Positions 1 through 11,414 of a stretch of DNA of 64,000 bases are shown piece after piece (positions within the stretch are counted from its first letter, which is position 1; the number at the start of each line of letters is the position of its first letter). The position numbers and the translations under genes were made by a program. Under the pieces are notes generated by a model. It ran no database searches. It worked only from the letters and a program-made list of their open reading frames with translations, and was not told the DNA's origin. This DNA comes from Bedellia somnulentella (lineage: Eukaryota; Arthropoda; Insecta; Lepidoptera; Bedelliidae), in assembly GCA_963576735.1 (NCBI GenBank), contig OY755174.1, positions 7,626,001 through 7,690,000 of the forward strand, given 5' to 3'.

Positions 1-2
1 AT

Positions 3-245
3 GCAATCACTATTCACAAATCACAAGGACTTAGTCTGGACAGCGCTCTTCTCGACATAGGCTCTTCGATATTTAGCAGAGGACAGGCTTATGTTGCGCT
101 CTCTAGGGTTAAAACACTCGACGGAGTACATCTCATTAACCTCGATCCTAGTCAAATTAAGGCACAAGAAAGCTCCATAATAGAATATAATCGCCTTCGA
201 ACAATATACCGCCCTGACTTGCCGCATTTAAACATAAACAGATAA
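3..245 (+). pseudogene. C-terminal fragment of a PIF1-like helicase (transposon type)
   Basis: An open frame enters from the left edge of the window and ends at TAA 243-245. It contains TIHKSQG followed by GQAYVALSRVKTLDGV, the late motifs of PIF1/RecD-like superfamily 1 helicases found in Helitrons and related repeats. About 80 codons are visible with no internal stop. Only the C-terminus is in the window, so I cannot tell whether the full element is intact. An independent host PIF1 gene is possible but less likely given the repeat setting. Confidence 0.7.
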
Positions 246-388
246 CGAGTAAAAAAGTTACAGATACTGAATGGGCAATGCGTCTAAATATTTCTAATAT
301 CCAAGACGGTGAAGATCATTGTTCAAAAAATAAAATCAAACGCAGAAAAAAAAAACTAACTTATTTTTTTACAAAAAGTAATGATATC

Positions 389-834
389 CCACCAAAAACA
401 TTTTAAATGTAGAAAATGTTAGCCAAGTAAATACAATACAAAAATTTATAATATGTTGATTAAAAGACTTCGCAGACAAAAGGATTGATATCTGAATGGT
501 TGCCAAGCACTGCAGATAATCCTGAAATACAAAGTAGATACAAGTTAAATAAAAGTTTTGATTTAATTTGGCTAGTTTTCACCACAAAATCAAATTAAAA
601 TGTACCTAGCAGATAAGTTGATTATCATGATAACTCGTATGTGGAAACGAGCCAAATTAAATCAAAACTTTAATTTAACTTGTATCTACTTTGTATTTCA
701 GGATTATCTGCAGTGCTTGGCAACCATTCAGATATCAATCCTTTTGTCTGCGAAGTCTTTTAGTCAACATATTATAAATTTTTGTATTGTATTTGCTTGG
801 CTAACATTTTTTACATTTAAAATGTTTTTGGTGG
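389..834. repeat. Foldback: 185-bp inverted arms around a 76-bp loop
   Basis: Positions 389-573 are nearly the reverse complement of 650-834. Matching landmarks include CCACCAAAAACATTTT on the left with its complement at the right end, and AGCCAAATTAAATCAAAACT starting the right arm. A transcript across it would form a long hairpin. It lies 144 bp past the helicase fragment. No target duplication was evident. It codes for nothing recognisable. Confidence 0.88.
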
Positions 835-889
835 TTGAAATGTCTTAATAAAACAATTTATATAATATTCATTTAATTAATATCTAGTT

Positions 890-1115
890 GCTGTGTAGTG
901 TCGGCTTAGCATAGCACTACCCCATTTCTGCCGTTGGGTGTACGTAAGAGGCAACTAAAGGTATTGGGGCTTTTAAGAGTATTTTTTACCTTATTTTACC
1001 ATTTTTACCCCACTCAACTTTCAAAAGTGGCTGAGGAGTTTCTAATTCCTTAGCTCTGGCTACCCCTTCTAGGGATTTACAGCCGTGAGTATATATATGT
1101 ATGTATGTAATAACT
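890..1115 (+). repeat. Dispersed repeat family A, near full length
   Basis: The copy begins with GTCGGCTTAGCATAGCACTA, passes through AGAGGCAACTAAAGGTATTG and GGCTGAGGAGTTTCTAATTC, and ends in CCGTGAGTATATATATGTAT. About twenty copies or fragments of this roughly 230-bp unit occur in the window in both orientations. The 3' tail is a TATG microrepeat, as in elements moved by LINE machinery. No RNA polymerase III boxes were recognised, so its class is open. Confidence 0.75.
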
Positions 1116-2485
1116 ATTATTGTAAGTAAACAAGTTAGTTTTAATGTAAGCTAATTATATTTATTTATTTTTGCCCTTGTCTGGTATGTCTACCCGAATG
1201 ACTGTGTATCCTAAATTTGCTGATCTTACCTCCCAAATGTTGTCTGGAAAAGACCGCTTTTAGCGATAATACTGCCAATTGTACTTCTCTGCAAACTGTT
1301 TCATTATTTTATACTCAAGGATTTGTTATTTGTGACACTCAGAGTTAATAAGTGGGTAACTACATAAAATCATTTTTTTAATCCTGTAAATCAGAGGCTT
1401 ACCTTGTCGTGTACTGTCTTTTACATTTCCTATTCACACATAGATCCCCTAAAAAGGTGGCACAGAAAAAATAATTCTAAACATCAGATATCGTTTGGGT
1501 CATTCATTTTGCTGGGTCAGTGAATTTATGGACACTTTTTATTGCTGTTAACCGCCTTGTCTACCTGCCTACTTTAGCGTCATAAATTATACACTTCCGA
1601 AACACACACGATGGCATTTTTTATTTATTTTTAAGGACTTCAGAGCTCGAATACGTCACAATCCTGATAACGCTCGACACAGAATATGACAAGACGTTTT
1701 AATTAGGATGTATTTGAGTCTTTACTACGCGCGAGCTTATAACGCATCTGCATCTTGTTTTATATTATATCAATGGTTCAAATACGGTAACACAAAATGG
1801 CGAATACTGCACGCATTTGACGACGAGTTGAGTTGTCTGCAATTAGAAAAAGAGAAAGCTATATAATACTCTTGCCCATTACAATACAAAATAACAAAAT
1901 TTATATAGTATGTATACTTCTTATCCATTGGTATACAAATCAACGTAAATAATAAACTGCCGCGCTTTAACCAACATAGGTAGGTTAAACCCATGAAGGT
2001 ATTAACTCAACAGGAGAGCGCACTCACAAAAATATGGTACACAATAATTAAATTCATATTATCTTTTGAACACTGCCCAGCAGAGAAACGTCCTAGAACG
2101 AGAGCACGAACTAGAGGAGTGTGTCCCGCTCGCGCGGTTGCCAGTCGAGATTAAGTTGAAATAAAAACAAATTCAAACTTATCTATAGGGAATATTTTAT
2201 AAAAAGCAGGTTACTAACTCTTCGCTTTTAATTAATTGTTTTAATTATTATCATCGTCTATCAACTTAGAGATAAATAATTTAATAAGTTTGGTAATCGG
2301 TAAAATCATATCATACAGGTATCCCCATGAAAACCATATAAATTAGGTGTCCAAAATTAATCATCCTCTCGTGTGTTATGGAGCTTTTATCATTTAACTA
2401 AGAAAATAGTCGGCAGAGAAAAATATGGTGAAAATTATTGTGACCTTTCTATTTCAAATGAATAATATAAGTAAAATAAGATGCC
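1116..2485. other. AT-rich intergenic DNA, nothing recognised
   Basis: No open frame with coding character, RNA gene or clear repeat was recognised. The short frame on - at 1770-1994 has no recognisable motif. Confidence 0.5.
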
Positions 2486-2488
2486 GTC

Positions 2489-2734
2489 TAGTGTCGGCTT
2501 AACATAGCACAAATATTTTTCTGCACACGCGTCGTAAAAAGCAACCTAGGCTTTTGGTTTGGGGCTTTTGGAGTTATTTACTAGATACTTTATCATCCTT
2601 TTAATACCACCATCCCTTACTTACCATTTTTTCTTTACTCAACTTCAAAAAGTGACTGAGGAATTTTAATTATCGAGCACTTGCTACCCCTTCTTTTGTA
2701 ATCTAATAAGAATTTTAAGAATATGTATGTATGT
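2489..2734 (+). repeat. Dispersed repeat family A
   Basis: A diverged copy of the unit at 890, starting GTGTCGGCTTAACATAGCAC and ending in a TATGTATGTATG tail. Confidence 0.7.
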
Positions 2735-2779
2735 TAATACAAGTGTTCTTGTAACGTTTGGAAGAACTCTCATTAAAAC

Positions 2780-3070
2780 ACTAACAGATGGTCACCCTAC
2801 TTCAGCGTTGCCAGAATGTTACAAAAGTAAAATTTTACGTTACGTTTGACCCTCTCATGTTACTTCCATGTTACATGACTCAATATGTTACTTTTGTGTT
2901 ACTTTTCAGATTTTTGAAGCTTTCCTTTCCTGAAGTTTTAAGCTAATAAAAATGTACCGCGCTTGTTGTTTTTCTCAATAAAATAAGGTGATGACGTTTA
3001 AATGTTACTTTTTGAGCTGTGTCGTGTTTTATTTGACCATCTGGCACTGGCAACACTGCCCTACTTTAAA
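2780..3070. repeat. GTTAC-rich segment bounded by shared modules
   Basis: GTTAC recurs at least seven times between 2817 and 3010. The left edge has AGATGGTCA, CCCTAC and GTTGCCAG. The right edge has TGACCATCT, CTGGCAAC and CCCTAC, so the edges share modules, partly inverted and in changed order. This looks like a small decayed transposon, but ends and target duplication could not be fixed. Confidence 0.4.
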
Positions 3071-3479
3071 CGAGACACAGCACACTAGTAAGCCAAGCTT
3101 TTTAAGGAGACTTTAGGGCGCCAGAGCGCATTCCTGTTAAGATAGTAATTCCATGTTAAACCTACCTATTATATTTTCAATTTCAAATATCCCTCCATCG
3201 GTCCATAAACAAACTAGTTTCAATATGGCTGACACGTCATGAGAACCCTCTTCCGGTAATGTCCGGTATTTGTTTCCCCTCTGGCCCCGCTGCCGTCTGT
3301 GTAGTGTATCGTTCGCCGCAAGAGTTATACGCAAATTGTGTGACGATTTGCTGGTTAAAATACTTTTTTCCCTTCCAACAAGTAAGTGTAAAATATTTTT
3401 AACTTTGTGCAGCGGTTTTTGATATCAGTAAATAGTTTTGCATACGAAATGTGTCTTCATCTGTGACTGTGACGCATGA

Positions 3480-3693
3480 ACGAAGGAGTGTCCGTAGCAG
3501 CAGCCATTTTGCTTCAACCGGCGACAACGACTCGACACCGTTTTTGCGGCGCGGTTTATTCAGATAGCATATAGTTTCCCTTATTACAAATCTTAGTGTT
3601 ATATTTATATGGATTGATTTAAATTATATTCCTCGGATAGATTATTGTCAAAAGTAGATTGTGACATTCCGTGGAGATTACACATCTTTCTGA
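3480..3693 (+). other. Possible 5' noncoding exon or promoter of 14-3-3 zeta
   Basis: This is a GC-richer patch in AT-rich DNA. It contains GCAGCAGCCATTTTGCTTC, whose GCCATTTT resembles the core often seen in housekeeping promoters. It ends with a good donor, TCTGA/GTAAGT, at 3693/3694. The first coding exon of 14-3-3 zeta is preceded by an acceptor at 6103-6104, so an upstream noncoding exon must exist. This is one candidate; transcript data would decide. Confidence 0.3.
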
Positions 3694-5690
3694 GTAAGTT
3701 GAAGGTCTACATTTTTTTTGTTTGAAATTCTTGTATCGAGTGATTGTTAGGTCACATTATTGAGATTTACATCATTGGTAAGTCCCGTGTTAGTGCAAGT
3801 CGATATTTTCTAGAACTTTTCATTGTTGTAGATCTGTGATTAAAATTTCACTAGATTAGTGCGTCGTAAATCACCATGCGTACACCTTAGCAGCAACTAA
3901 TAGCCATGCTTTCCGTTATCTCTAAACTAACGCTAATTCTGTGATGATTAGATGGTGTATTTAGGTATCTTACGTAACTTTAAACCCAGTGCTTATTGCT
4001 AATATTAAGTAAGTGGTTTACTTGACAAATCTTTGTTCTCTTGGATATTTAATTTATCTGGGGCTCTCACTTGCTGAACATTAATTTGGATTTGTACGTA
4101 TGAAATTGCGTTTACATTTGTAAAGCTAATACCGCCCATCAGCCCTTGTTTAAAAACTAGTCCTTTGTCGTATATTTTCTATTGATTTTTTATGTTTGAG
4201 TTTCTAAAATAAATAGAAAGTACAATTCTGAAAAATCCACTAAATTACCACTCATTATTTAGCTAAACTACCCAATCTGTGAGAAATTGTTCTTATCAAG
4301 CATAATAATTATGCATGACAATAATTAATTAAATTGTACTGATAAGAGAACAGATTTAGAATTTTTTGGTACTGATACCAAAAAGGTTTATTTTCAAATG
4401 TCTCATTATAATCACCATAATTAACATAAATTTATCATTGACATTGTATTCACTTGAGGAGTTCTTGCAGATTATTTTAGACAAGAGTTAATTTATGGTA
4501 GCCATTTATTATGGAAATCATTCAAGTCTTGTTTTATGTCATGCATTTATTAACAATTTTGTTAAATTCCTGTTTAATAAATATATTTTTACTATTTCCA
4601 CTCAATGATAAAATATAATCATTTGAAAATTAAAGCATTAGGCTACACTTTCTACTAACCATGGCCATCACAGTATCAACCTGTAGATTCACTGAGTTAA
4701 AGAGTATTTAAATGAGTTAAAATATTAATAATTATGGTTTTTGATAAAAAAATATACAGAGTAGTTTCCACAAACCATAATATAACAAATAAAACACTAC
4801 AAAGGTGGCTATTGACCCACAGTTAGCAATACATAGCTATCTTTTAATGATTAGGGTCCTTTGCCACAAATACATGAAATAATTCAGGATATGAGAGTTA
4901 TAAATGCATATAACCATATGCATCATAGTATTACAAATCAGTAGCATATAGTAGAAGTGATACATAGTACAGTATGTCATGTCATTGGAAATCTGGTAAA
5001 TCTGGATTTTCATAAATAATATATAGTAGTAGTCACAAACTATGCATAAAAACCCATGAATGATATTTTTAATTTCATTATCTCTTAAATAACCAATAAT
5101 GGCAATCAATAATAACAGGTTGTAAAAATAATAAAATATGACTCGCATAATAATAAAAACAAAAATGCGGCAGCCCCATATTATCCACCTCAATAGGCAT
5201 ATTGTATTGACAGTATATAAAACTAGTGCAAGTTCTCAAACTCAACTCTCAAACATTCTTCAAATTATTCTGTTAAAATATGATAACCATTGATTGGATG
5301 GTGGATCAATTTATCAGTAAAGCAATATACTCTCCAATGTTCCGTCTGACAGCATAGTTAGTCTTTATTTTAAAACCACTTCTATCATAAATCAATGAAA
5401 ATTGAAAATCAAATACAGGCACTGGTCAGAAAGTAAACTGGACCACCTTCCACCATATCCTTGAAATTTAAAAAGTTAATTTGAAACAAAAGACTTATTT
5501 ATAAAGGCAAATAATAGTATTGGTACTAACTGTAATAATTTAGGACATAATTTTTTGTAGTGTATTTTTTGGATTCCATATACAATTTTGCATCTCTGCT
5601 TAGTAGAGTATTTTAGGAAAAGATAAGAAAATAACATATCCTTAATCGATAATTATTTTTTATATCTGAACGTTATATGCAACCCTAGAG
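3694..5690. other. AT-rich DNA, probably 5' intron of 14-3-3 zeta
   Basis: No coding frame or repeat was recognised. A 118-codon frame on - at 4837-5193 is AT-driven, rich in I, Y and M, and is not taken as a gene. Confidence 0.4.
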
Positions 5691-5694
5691 TAAG

Positions 5695-5965
5695 GTAGTA
5701 TGGGGCGTAGATCGCACGGGGTGCGGGCGGGGGTAGCGCGGGGTAGCGTCGCGTTCGTCGTATTTCGTCTGGAGTGTTATCCCGCGGCGCCGGATCAATA
5801 CCGTTGGCGCAGTGGCGGTCGCTGGGCGTCGCGCGGGGGCTCGCTCCCAGATGCGAGAAACATTCGCACGCCGTCGTCTCCATGCCGCGCTTCACGTGAG
5901 CCAGCGCTCCTCCTCTCGCTAGTGTGCTCTAGTGCATTGTGCAGTAGGGATTTAAGGTGTGCATG
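5695..5965. promoter_or_regulatory. GC- and CpG-rich island upstream of 14-3-3 zeta
   Basis: An abrupt GC-rich block with many CpG sites (for example GGGTGCGGGCGGGGGTAGCG) stands out from flanking AT-rich DNA. It lies 140 bp upstream of the splice acceptor that precedes the first coding exon. It could be an alternative promoter or first exon. The open frames on both strands here are products of base composition. Confidence 0.4.
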
Positions 5966-6140
5966 ATGAAAAAATACCCAAGATTGAAAAGCCTTGCGGC
6001 TCAATGATTCTAACGATTAGTCTTTCTGATGATATTCAAAGCTATTCTTGTGGTAAACCGCGATTGGTGGAAGAGTTAACAGGTTTGTGAAACGCTTTTT
6101 ACAGGGGCATCAGTGAAATAATCCGCATTTTTCGTCCACG

Positions 6141-6440
6141 ATGTCCGTCGACAAAGAAGAATTGGTGCAGCGCGCCAAGTTGGCGGAGCAGGCTGAGCGA
6201 TATGACGATATGGCGGCCGCGATGAAAGAAGTGACCGAAACAGGTGTAGAACTCAGCAATGAGGAAAGGAACCTCCTCTCGGTCGCCTACAAGAACGTGG
6301 TCGGAGCCCGACGGTCATCGTGGCGCGTTATCTCATCCATCGAACAGAAAACCGAAGGATCCGAAAGAAAGCAACAAATGGCCAAGGAATATAGGGTTAA
6401 AGTAGAAAAGGAGCTCAGAGAAATCTGCTACGATGTACTG
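6141..6440 (+). CDS. 14-3-3zeta: 14-3-3 zeta coding exon 1 (residues 1-100)
   Basis: Exactly 100 codons from the ATG to CTG, followed by donor GTGAGT. It covers the N-terminal dimerisation helices and the K51/R58 half of the binding groove. Confidence 0.95.
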
Positions 6441-8805
6441 GTGAGTTTATCGTAAATATGAAAATGAGCTAATTTATTGATATGACACATAGTTAGGTAT
6501 CCAATTAACACGGAGTGTCGACCGCCAACGCGATGACGTCATGTTCGCGCTGCTCGTTTGACGGGTGATGCAAGGTGTAGGTGACTGGTAGTGATGGGTA
6601 TTTCTTTATGAGTAAAGTTTTTGTAAATGATGGGCGTCATACATGGGCTGTGCGAGCGGGTGCTACGGTGTCTGGCCGCGGCCAGGCGGGGGAGGGCGTG
6701 ACGTATTGCGCCGCGACATGCGCGCGCCGCCGCCGTCGTCGCCACGTTCATTGCCCTCCCCGCTCGCGATATATTGCTCACTGCATACCTCTAATTGATT
6801 CCCGAGATAACATCCCCATCATTGAAATATGCTATTTTGATGACTAACCATCAGTTAATTTTCCTAAGAATCCATTTTTTTTAGTATTTAGGTTTTATTT
6901 TGCAAATGCATTATGTTCAAGGGGGTCCCATTTTTATTTTTAAATCTTTTCAAGAATTTTCGAATTTAGATTTTTAATCTAATTCAATATCAACCTAGCC
7001 CACAGGAAGCCACCCCCAAAAATATTGCTGGTGATTAGGAATAACAGTTGTTTTTTATTGAAGGAAAAAATGAAGTTTGTGTTCTGCATATCAATTCTCT
7101 TTAAAACCAGTCAATTACATTTCACCCACCTTATAATGGGTTAAAATAATACTGCATTGGTGCTGAACACACAGAATCCTATCCCATTTGCCCAATATTA
7201 TCAATATTAAAAGAGATTGAAATAGATTAATAGCCTGCCTAATTTTTTAAATTAAATGCATGATTACCAGATTATTAATTACTTGTGTTTTCTATTTCAG
7301 GGTCTTCTTGACAAACATCTAATTCCTAAGGCTAGTAATCCAGAAAGTAAAGTATTCTACCTCAAAATGAAAGGAGATTACTACAGGTACCTTGCAGAAG
7401 TGGCCACAGGAGAAACCAGAAACAGTAAGTTACTTTCTCTCTAATTCCTTACGATTTTTGCTGTAAAATATTTAAAAAAGCAACTGTAAAAACAAAGTGT
7501 TTTTTTATAAGCAGAGATAAATTTAATGTTGATTTATAATTGCAGCTGTTGTAGAGGACTCACAGAAAGCATACCAAGATGCTTTTGAGATCAGCAAGTC
7601 GAAAATGCAGCCCACACACCCCATAAGACTTGGCTTGGCGTTAAATTTCTCAGTCTTCTATTATGAGATATTAAATTCACCAGATAAGGCGTGTCAGCTT
7701 GCCAAACAGGTCAATATTAGTGTCAGTTATGCATTGTGCTGGCTGGCACGACAGAAAGTTCTTGCTAGGTTTTAACATGTCACTTTTCCCCAGCCGTGGT
7801 GGAGGACTCACAAAAAGCATACCAGGAGGCATTCGACATTGCTAAGGCCAAAATGCAACCCACTCACCCTATCAGACTTGGCCTCGCACTCAACTTTTCC
7901 GTTTTCTATTATGAGATTATCAACTCACCAGCGCGAGCGTGTCACTTAGCTAAACAGGTCACCATTAGAGATTCTCAACTAATTGTACTAAACTGTTAAT
8001 ACTGCATCCTGTATGCATGGTTTACCCTTCAGAGTGGAACACTATCAATATCTAGCATGAACTTTCATGTGATCTAACTACAAATCATGTTTCGATCCAG
8101 CCAGCACAGAACACTTTTTAGATATAAGACAAAGGAATTATTTAAGTTAGACAATATCAATAATCCTTATAAAATTAACAAATTAAACTATATGCATTAT
8201 AGTTTACTTAATAAAAAAAAAAACATCTCATGCATCCTTCAACCTTTTATTTTACTAATTATTTTGAAGTGTGTTAATTGTTGTTTGCTACTAATAAATT
8301 TTGGTTTTCCCAATCTTGAAGTTGTTATAATATCTGTCATAATAATTATAACTAATTCTAGCTTGAAAACAAAAATGCAATATAAAAGCTAACGTGTAGA
8401 AGGAATTACTGTTTTTTGGTCCGAACCAAATTAAAGTGTCATCCCATGACATTTTCACACTAAATTGTTTAAGACAATTGATTAATCCTTTTCAACATTG
8501 GCATTAGTAACTATTTTCATAATTATACCTTGTACAAAAACCTATTTTATCTTACCTCAGTTACAAATCGAAATCTCGAATAATGAATAATCCGATAAGA
8601 AAGTATAGACATATTAGAATAGTAGTGAGTGTTAACGTGTGCATTGCAGGCGTTCGACGACGCGATCGCCGAGCTGGACACGCTGAACGAGGACTCGTAC
8701 AAGGACTCGACGCTGATCATGCAGTTGCTGCGCGACAACCTCACGCTGTGGACGTCCGACACACAGGGCGACGGCGACGAGCCTGCCGAGGGGGGCGACA
8801 ACTAG
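6141..8805 (+). CDS. 14-3-3zeta: 14-3-3 zeta adaptor protein, five coding exons, two mutually exclusive
   Basis: This is a 14-3-3 protein, a dimeric cytosolic adaptor that binds phosphoserine or phosphothreonine peptides and modulates kinase signalling. Coding exons are 6141-6440, 7301-7424, then either 7546-7709 or 7794-7957, then 8650-8805. Either isoform is 247 aa, the usual length. The start [20 protein letters not shown] matches the family N-terminus and lies 36 nt after an acceptor (6103-6104), so a noncoding exon lies upstream. The phosphopeptide-binding residues are visible as K51 and R58 (family K49 and R56) and R129-Y130. [20 protein letters not shown] and the terminal DNLTLWTSD are family signatures, and the C-terminus ends in an acidic tail. 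In Drosophila the orthologue is leonardo, which also uses alternative versions of this exon. Every junction is GT..AG and phase-consistent. Confidence 0.96.
7301..7424 (+). CDS. 14-3-3zeta: 14-3-3 zeta coding exon 2 (residues 101-141)
   Basis: Acceptor TTTCTATTTCAG and donor GTAAGT. The 124 nt end in phase 1. It encodes [19 protein letters not shown], which carries the conserved R129-Y130 pair. Confidence 0.95.
7546..7709 (+). CDS. 14-3-3zeta: 14-3-3 zeta alternative exon 3a
   Basis: 164 nt, acceptor ATAATTGCAG and donor GTCAAT. It encodes residues 142-196 with [14 protein letters not shown] and [15 protein letters not shown]. It is a duplicate of exon 3b with about eight amino-acid differences. 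Confidence 0.92.
7794..7957 (+). CDS. 14-3-3zeta: 14-3-3 zeta alternative exon 3b
   Basis: Also 164 nt, acceptor CACTTTTCCCCAG and donor GTCACC. It encodes the same residues with [14 protein letters not shown] and [15 protein letters not shown]. Since 164 is not a multiple of three and the intron from exon 3a is only 84 bp, joining 3a to 3b would shift the frame. Only one can be used per transcript. Confidence 0.92.
8650..8805 (+). CDS. 14-3-3zeta: 14-3-3 zeta last coding exon
   Basis: Acceptor GTGCATTGCAG, stop TAG at 8803-8805. It encodes [20 protein letters not shown], the last helix with [11 protein letters not shown] and an acidic tail ending GGDN. The exon is much more GC-rich than its introns. 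Confidence 0.95.
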   Translation, partial: AFDDAIAELDTLNEDSYKDSTLIMQLLRDNLTLWTSDTQGDGDEPAEGGDN

Positions 8806-9298
8806 ATCTAAATCCCCCCCACCACCTCACCACCCGTCTCAATGTTATTTGTCATCTTTGACGGTTTTGTATTTCTGTATTTAACGCTGGATTACAGATA
8901 TCGAGCTGACCTGATGAATATAAATATTTATAACTTAAGTTATTAAAATTACGGTTTCTTAAGTTAACAGTGTTTTCCTTTCGACAAGTAAGTCACGGCC
9001 CGGTCAGCCCCCTCGGTCACATTCCTCTCGCCGCGTGGAACGACGACTGTACTCGAGACACCCGGCGCAACTCGACCATCTGAAATTATCATCCAAACTC
9101 GACGCCTACGAAAATTATTTTACCAAAGCTAATGCTCGTACTCGATTATTTTGTTGTGCCCATTATATAAACATTAGCATTTTGGGATTTTCAGGCATTT
9201 ATTAGCGAAATAGTATTTTTGTGATGAAAAATAATGTAACATTTCTGCTGCTGCATTTTATCAGCCATTATTATCTATTATATTTTCATGTTTTCACC

Positions 9299-9304
9299 AA
9301 TAAA
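9299..9304 (+). terminator. Likely polyadenylation signal of 14-3-3 zeta
   Basis: AATAAA lies about 490 nt past the stop codon in AT-rich 3' sequence. The end used is inferred. Confidence 0.5.
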
Positions 9305-9319
9305 CTTTTGTATTAAATA

Positions 9320-10605
9320 CAATTTTTAGTTTTAGAAACCAAATGTTAAATAAACCACCACCTTTTAACCCAAATGATGTTTTTTCGAACCCCATAACAC
9401 AAACCAATAACAATCGAAGAATATAAAAAATAGATTAGAATTATAAAAAATATTAATATCCCCGCAAAATAATGATGCCATAGCTGGATGGGTTGTGATA
9501 TGATGGTTCTGAACTTTTTCTGTTATTATTTGCTTATTGAGTTCCCTAATTAGCGGATAGATTCAAATGGGGTTCTAACTAAGAAATCTGAAGTATTTCA
9601 GAAATTAAACAATCATACGAGTAGTTTCAATAAATTTTAAAAATGATGAAGATTCAATACAGTCAACCGAAATTATCGACCAACTTCAAAATAGGTACTT
9701 AATTCAGTTGTATATTGTTTTATTAAATTCGTTGTTTTGTAGACATTAAATAGACGAGAAAGTCTTACATCTATTCAAGTCTAGACTCTTAAAACGAAAA
9801 AAAACTATTCCTCAGCTACATTTAGAAGATGTTCAAATGAAGTAATGTCTCTGTACTTCCAGCCATATCGCCGATCAATTCAAAATTGCACTACATGCAC
9901 TCCCTAAGAATAAGGTATATAAAAGAACACTGAGTTCAAAAAAATGGTCATTTGAACAGTATCACTTATCTAATTGCCTACCGAATTAACAATGCAGATA
10001 GGTAGTTGTCATTGGGCAAGTCTTAGACACCCTCAAAGCTGAGAAACTGGCTAGTATCAACAATTTTTTTCTGTGGTTTGAGGCTCAAGCACTGAAGCTA
10101 CAGGAAAATTGGAGGCAAACCTCTAATAGATAATATTTATAAATACACAACTCGTTGCAAATTACTCTGGATTCATTAAAAAGGATAAAAAAATATAGTA
10201 TTCACTACTGAAGAGGCTGAATCACTCACATCAGTGGGGTCACAGTTCCGGCACCGTATCGCCACAGTGAAAAATATTTTCTCAATAATTGTTTAAAAAA
10301 ACTTGATTAACTCGTGACACTCGGTGTCGTGCCGTTCTAGAGAATTTACGAAAAAATATATCACTGGCTGTACTGTAAAGGGACTTCACTGGTATGTGTA
10401 AATCGGCCTTAAGGGCCTAGGACATAGGAACTTCGGTATAAATCGCATCAGTTGACCGGACAACCAATAAAAATGGTAGGTTGGGTTGGGGTTGCACATA
10501 ATGTAAAGTTTTGCGAATATTGATAACAACGGAACCAAGCAGCGCAAACCTAATTTAAAGTGAACGAGAGTTGTGGCCCAGTTGACCACTACCATATATA
10601 AAATA
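9320..10605. other. AT-rich intergenic DNA, nothing recognised
   Basis: No coding frame, RNA gene or clear repeat boundary was recognised. Confidence 0.5.
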
Positions 10606-10671
10606 CTAGCGACCCGCCCCGGCTTCGCACGGGTGCAATGCAAAATATACCTACTACAGAATGTCCTTATA

Positions 10672-11414
10672 CACAACGTTCACATTTTTTTTTGTCATTA
10701 GCCAATACAAACATGTTTTGCTTAGACGTTACTCTTGACAGCGCGACATATAATTGGCCATGTGAAAAACACTCAAATCTAATCCTGCAACGTTAAAAGT
10801 TTGACCCTGCGATTTATTAATGGTCATTGCAAAAGACATCTTTACCGGAAATTGTAGGCGTTTAAATTGGAACGGTAAATCTGATGGTATCAGAGGAATT
10901 CGGGGAATTAGTACATCTAATAAATAAAGAATAAGTAAAGGAAAGAAAAATTTCGAAACAGGCGGGGATCGAACCCGCGACCTCGGGTGAACGCCCCGAC
11001 GCTCTGCCAACTGAGCTACCGTGTCAATTGGCTGCCAGTGCGAAATTCTTCTATCCTTTATTTCTTTTACACGTTTAAGTAGTGTTTGCGTTTCCTACCT
11101 CCGAATTATTACTAATTCTAAAAAAAAAAATTTTCTTTCCTTTACTTATTCTTTATTTATTAGTGATAATCCCCACATGAGGTTTTCATGAACAAAAATA
11201 TTTAAATTAGTACATCTTCTCCGGTACCACATCCGGTGAGTATTGTGCACTCTATTATGAATTTTTTTAGTGATTTTACCAGCAAACGTGTGCCATTGCA
11301 GAGCTTAGGAGGATTCAGATTTCTTAATAAAATAACAGGACAACCTACTTTCAATTCCATGTTATGAGGAGGGAGTCCAGAAGGGTTCAAAGAATTAAGA
11401 AATGATCGCTGCAA
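10672..11414 (-). pseudogene. Broken Helitron helicase C-terminus
   Basis: On - from 11414, a frame with [16 protein letters not shown] is interrupted by a SINE. It resumes with FPVKMSFAMTINKSQGQTF at about 10870. A frameshift follows GLDL, and the next motif CFSHGQLYVALSRVT continues in another frame. These are PIF1-like motifs V and VI as found in Helitron helicases. The break at the SINE is flanked by the same 13-bp duplication. Confidence 0.82.
10919..11204 (-). mobile_element. SINE-like family C inserted in the Helitron
   Basis: The insert is bounded by duplicates of AATTAGTACATCT at 10906-10918 and 11205-11217. On - it holds a tRNA-like head with an A-box (TAGCTCAGTTGGCAGAG) and a B-box (GGTTCGATCCC). 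That head lies between inverted copies of CTAATAAATAAAGAATAAGT. About 40 bp beyond one inverted copy complete the unit. It also occurs at 23964 and 52838. Confidence 0.82.

Noticed and set aside
4837..5193. 118-codon frame on -
   Set aside because: AT-driven composition, rich in I, Y and M, no motif or splice context.
5700..5966. Coding frames in the CpG-rich island
   Set aside because: Open on both strands only because of GC content; no family motif.
10960..11035. Possible tRNA gene (also 24037, 36478, 52880, 57751)
   Set aside because: A- and B-boxes exist but stems are imperfect and each is followed by a repeated body with flanking duplications, so they are SINE heads.
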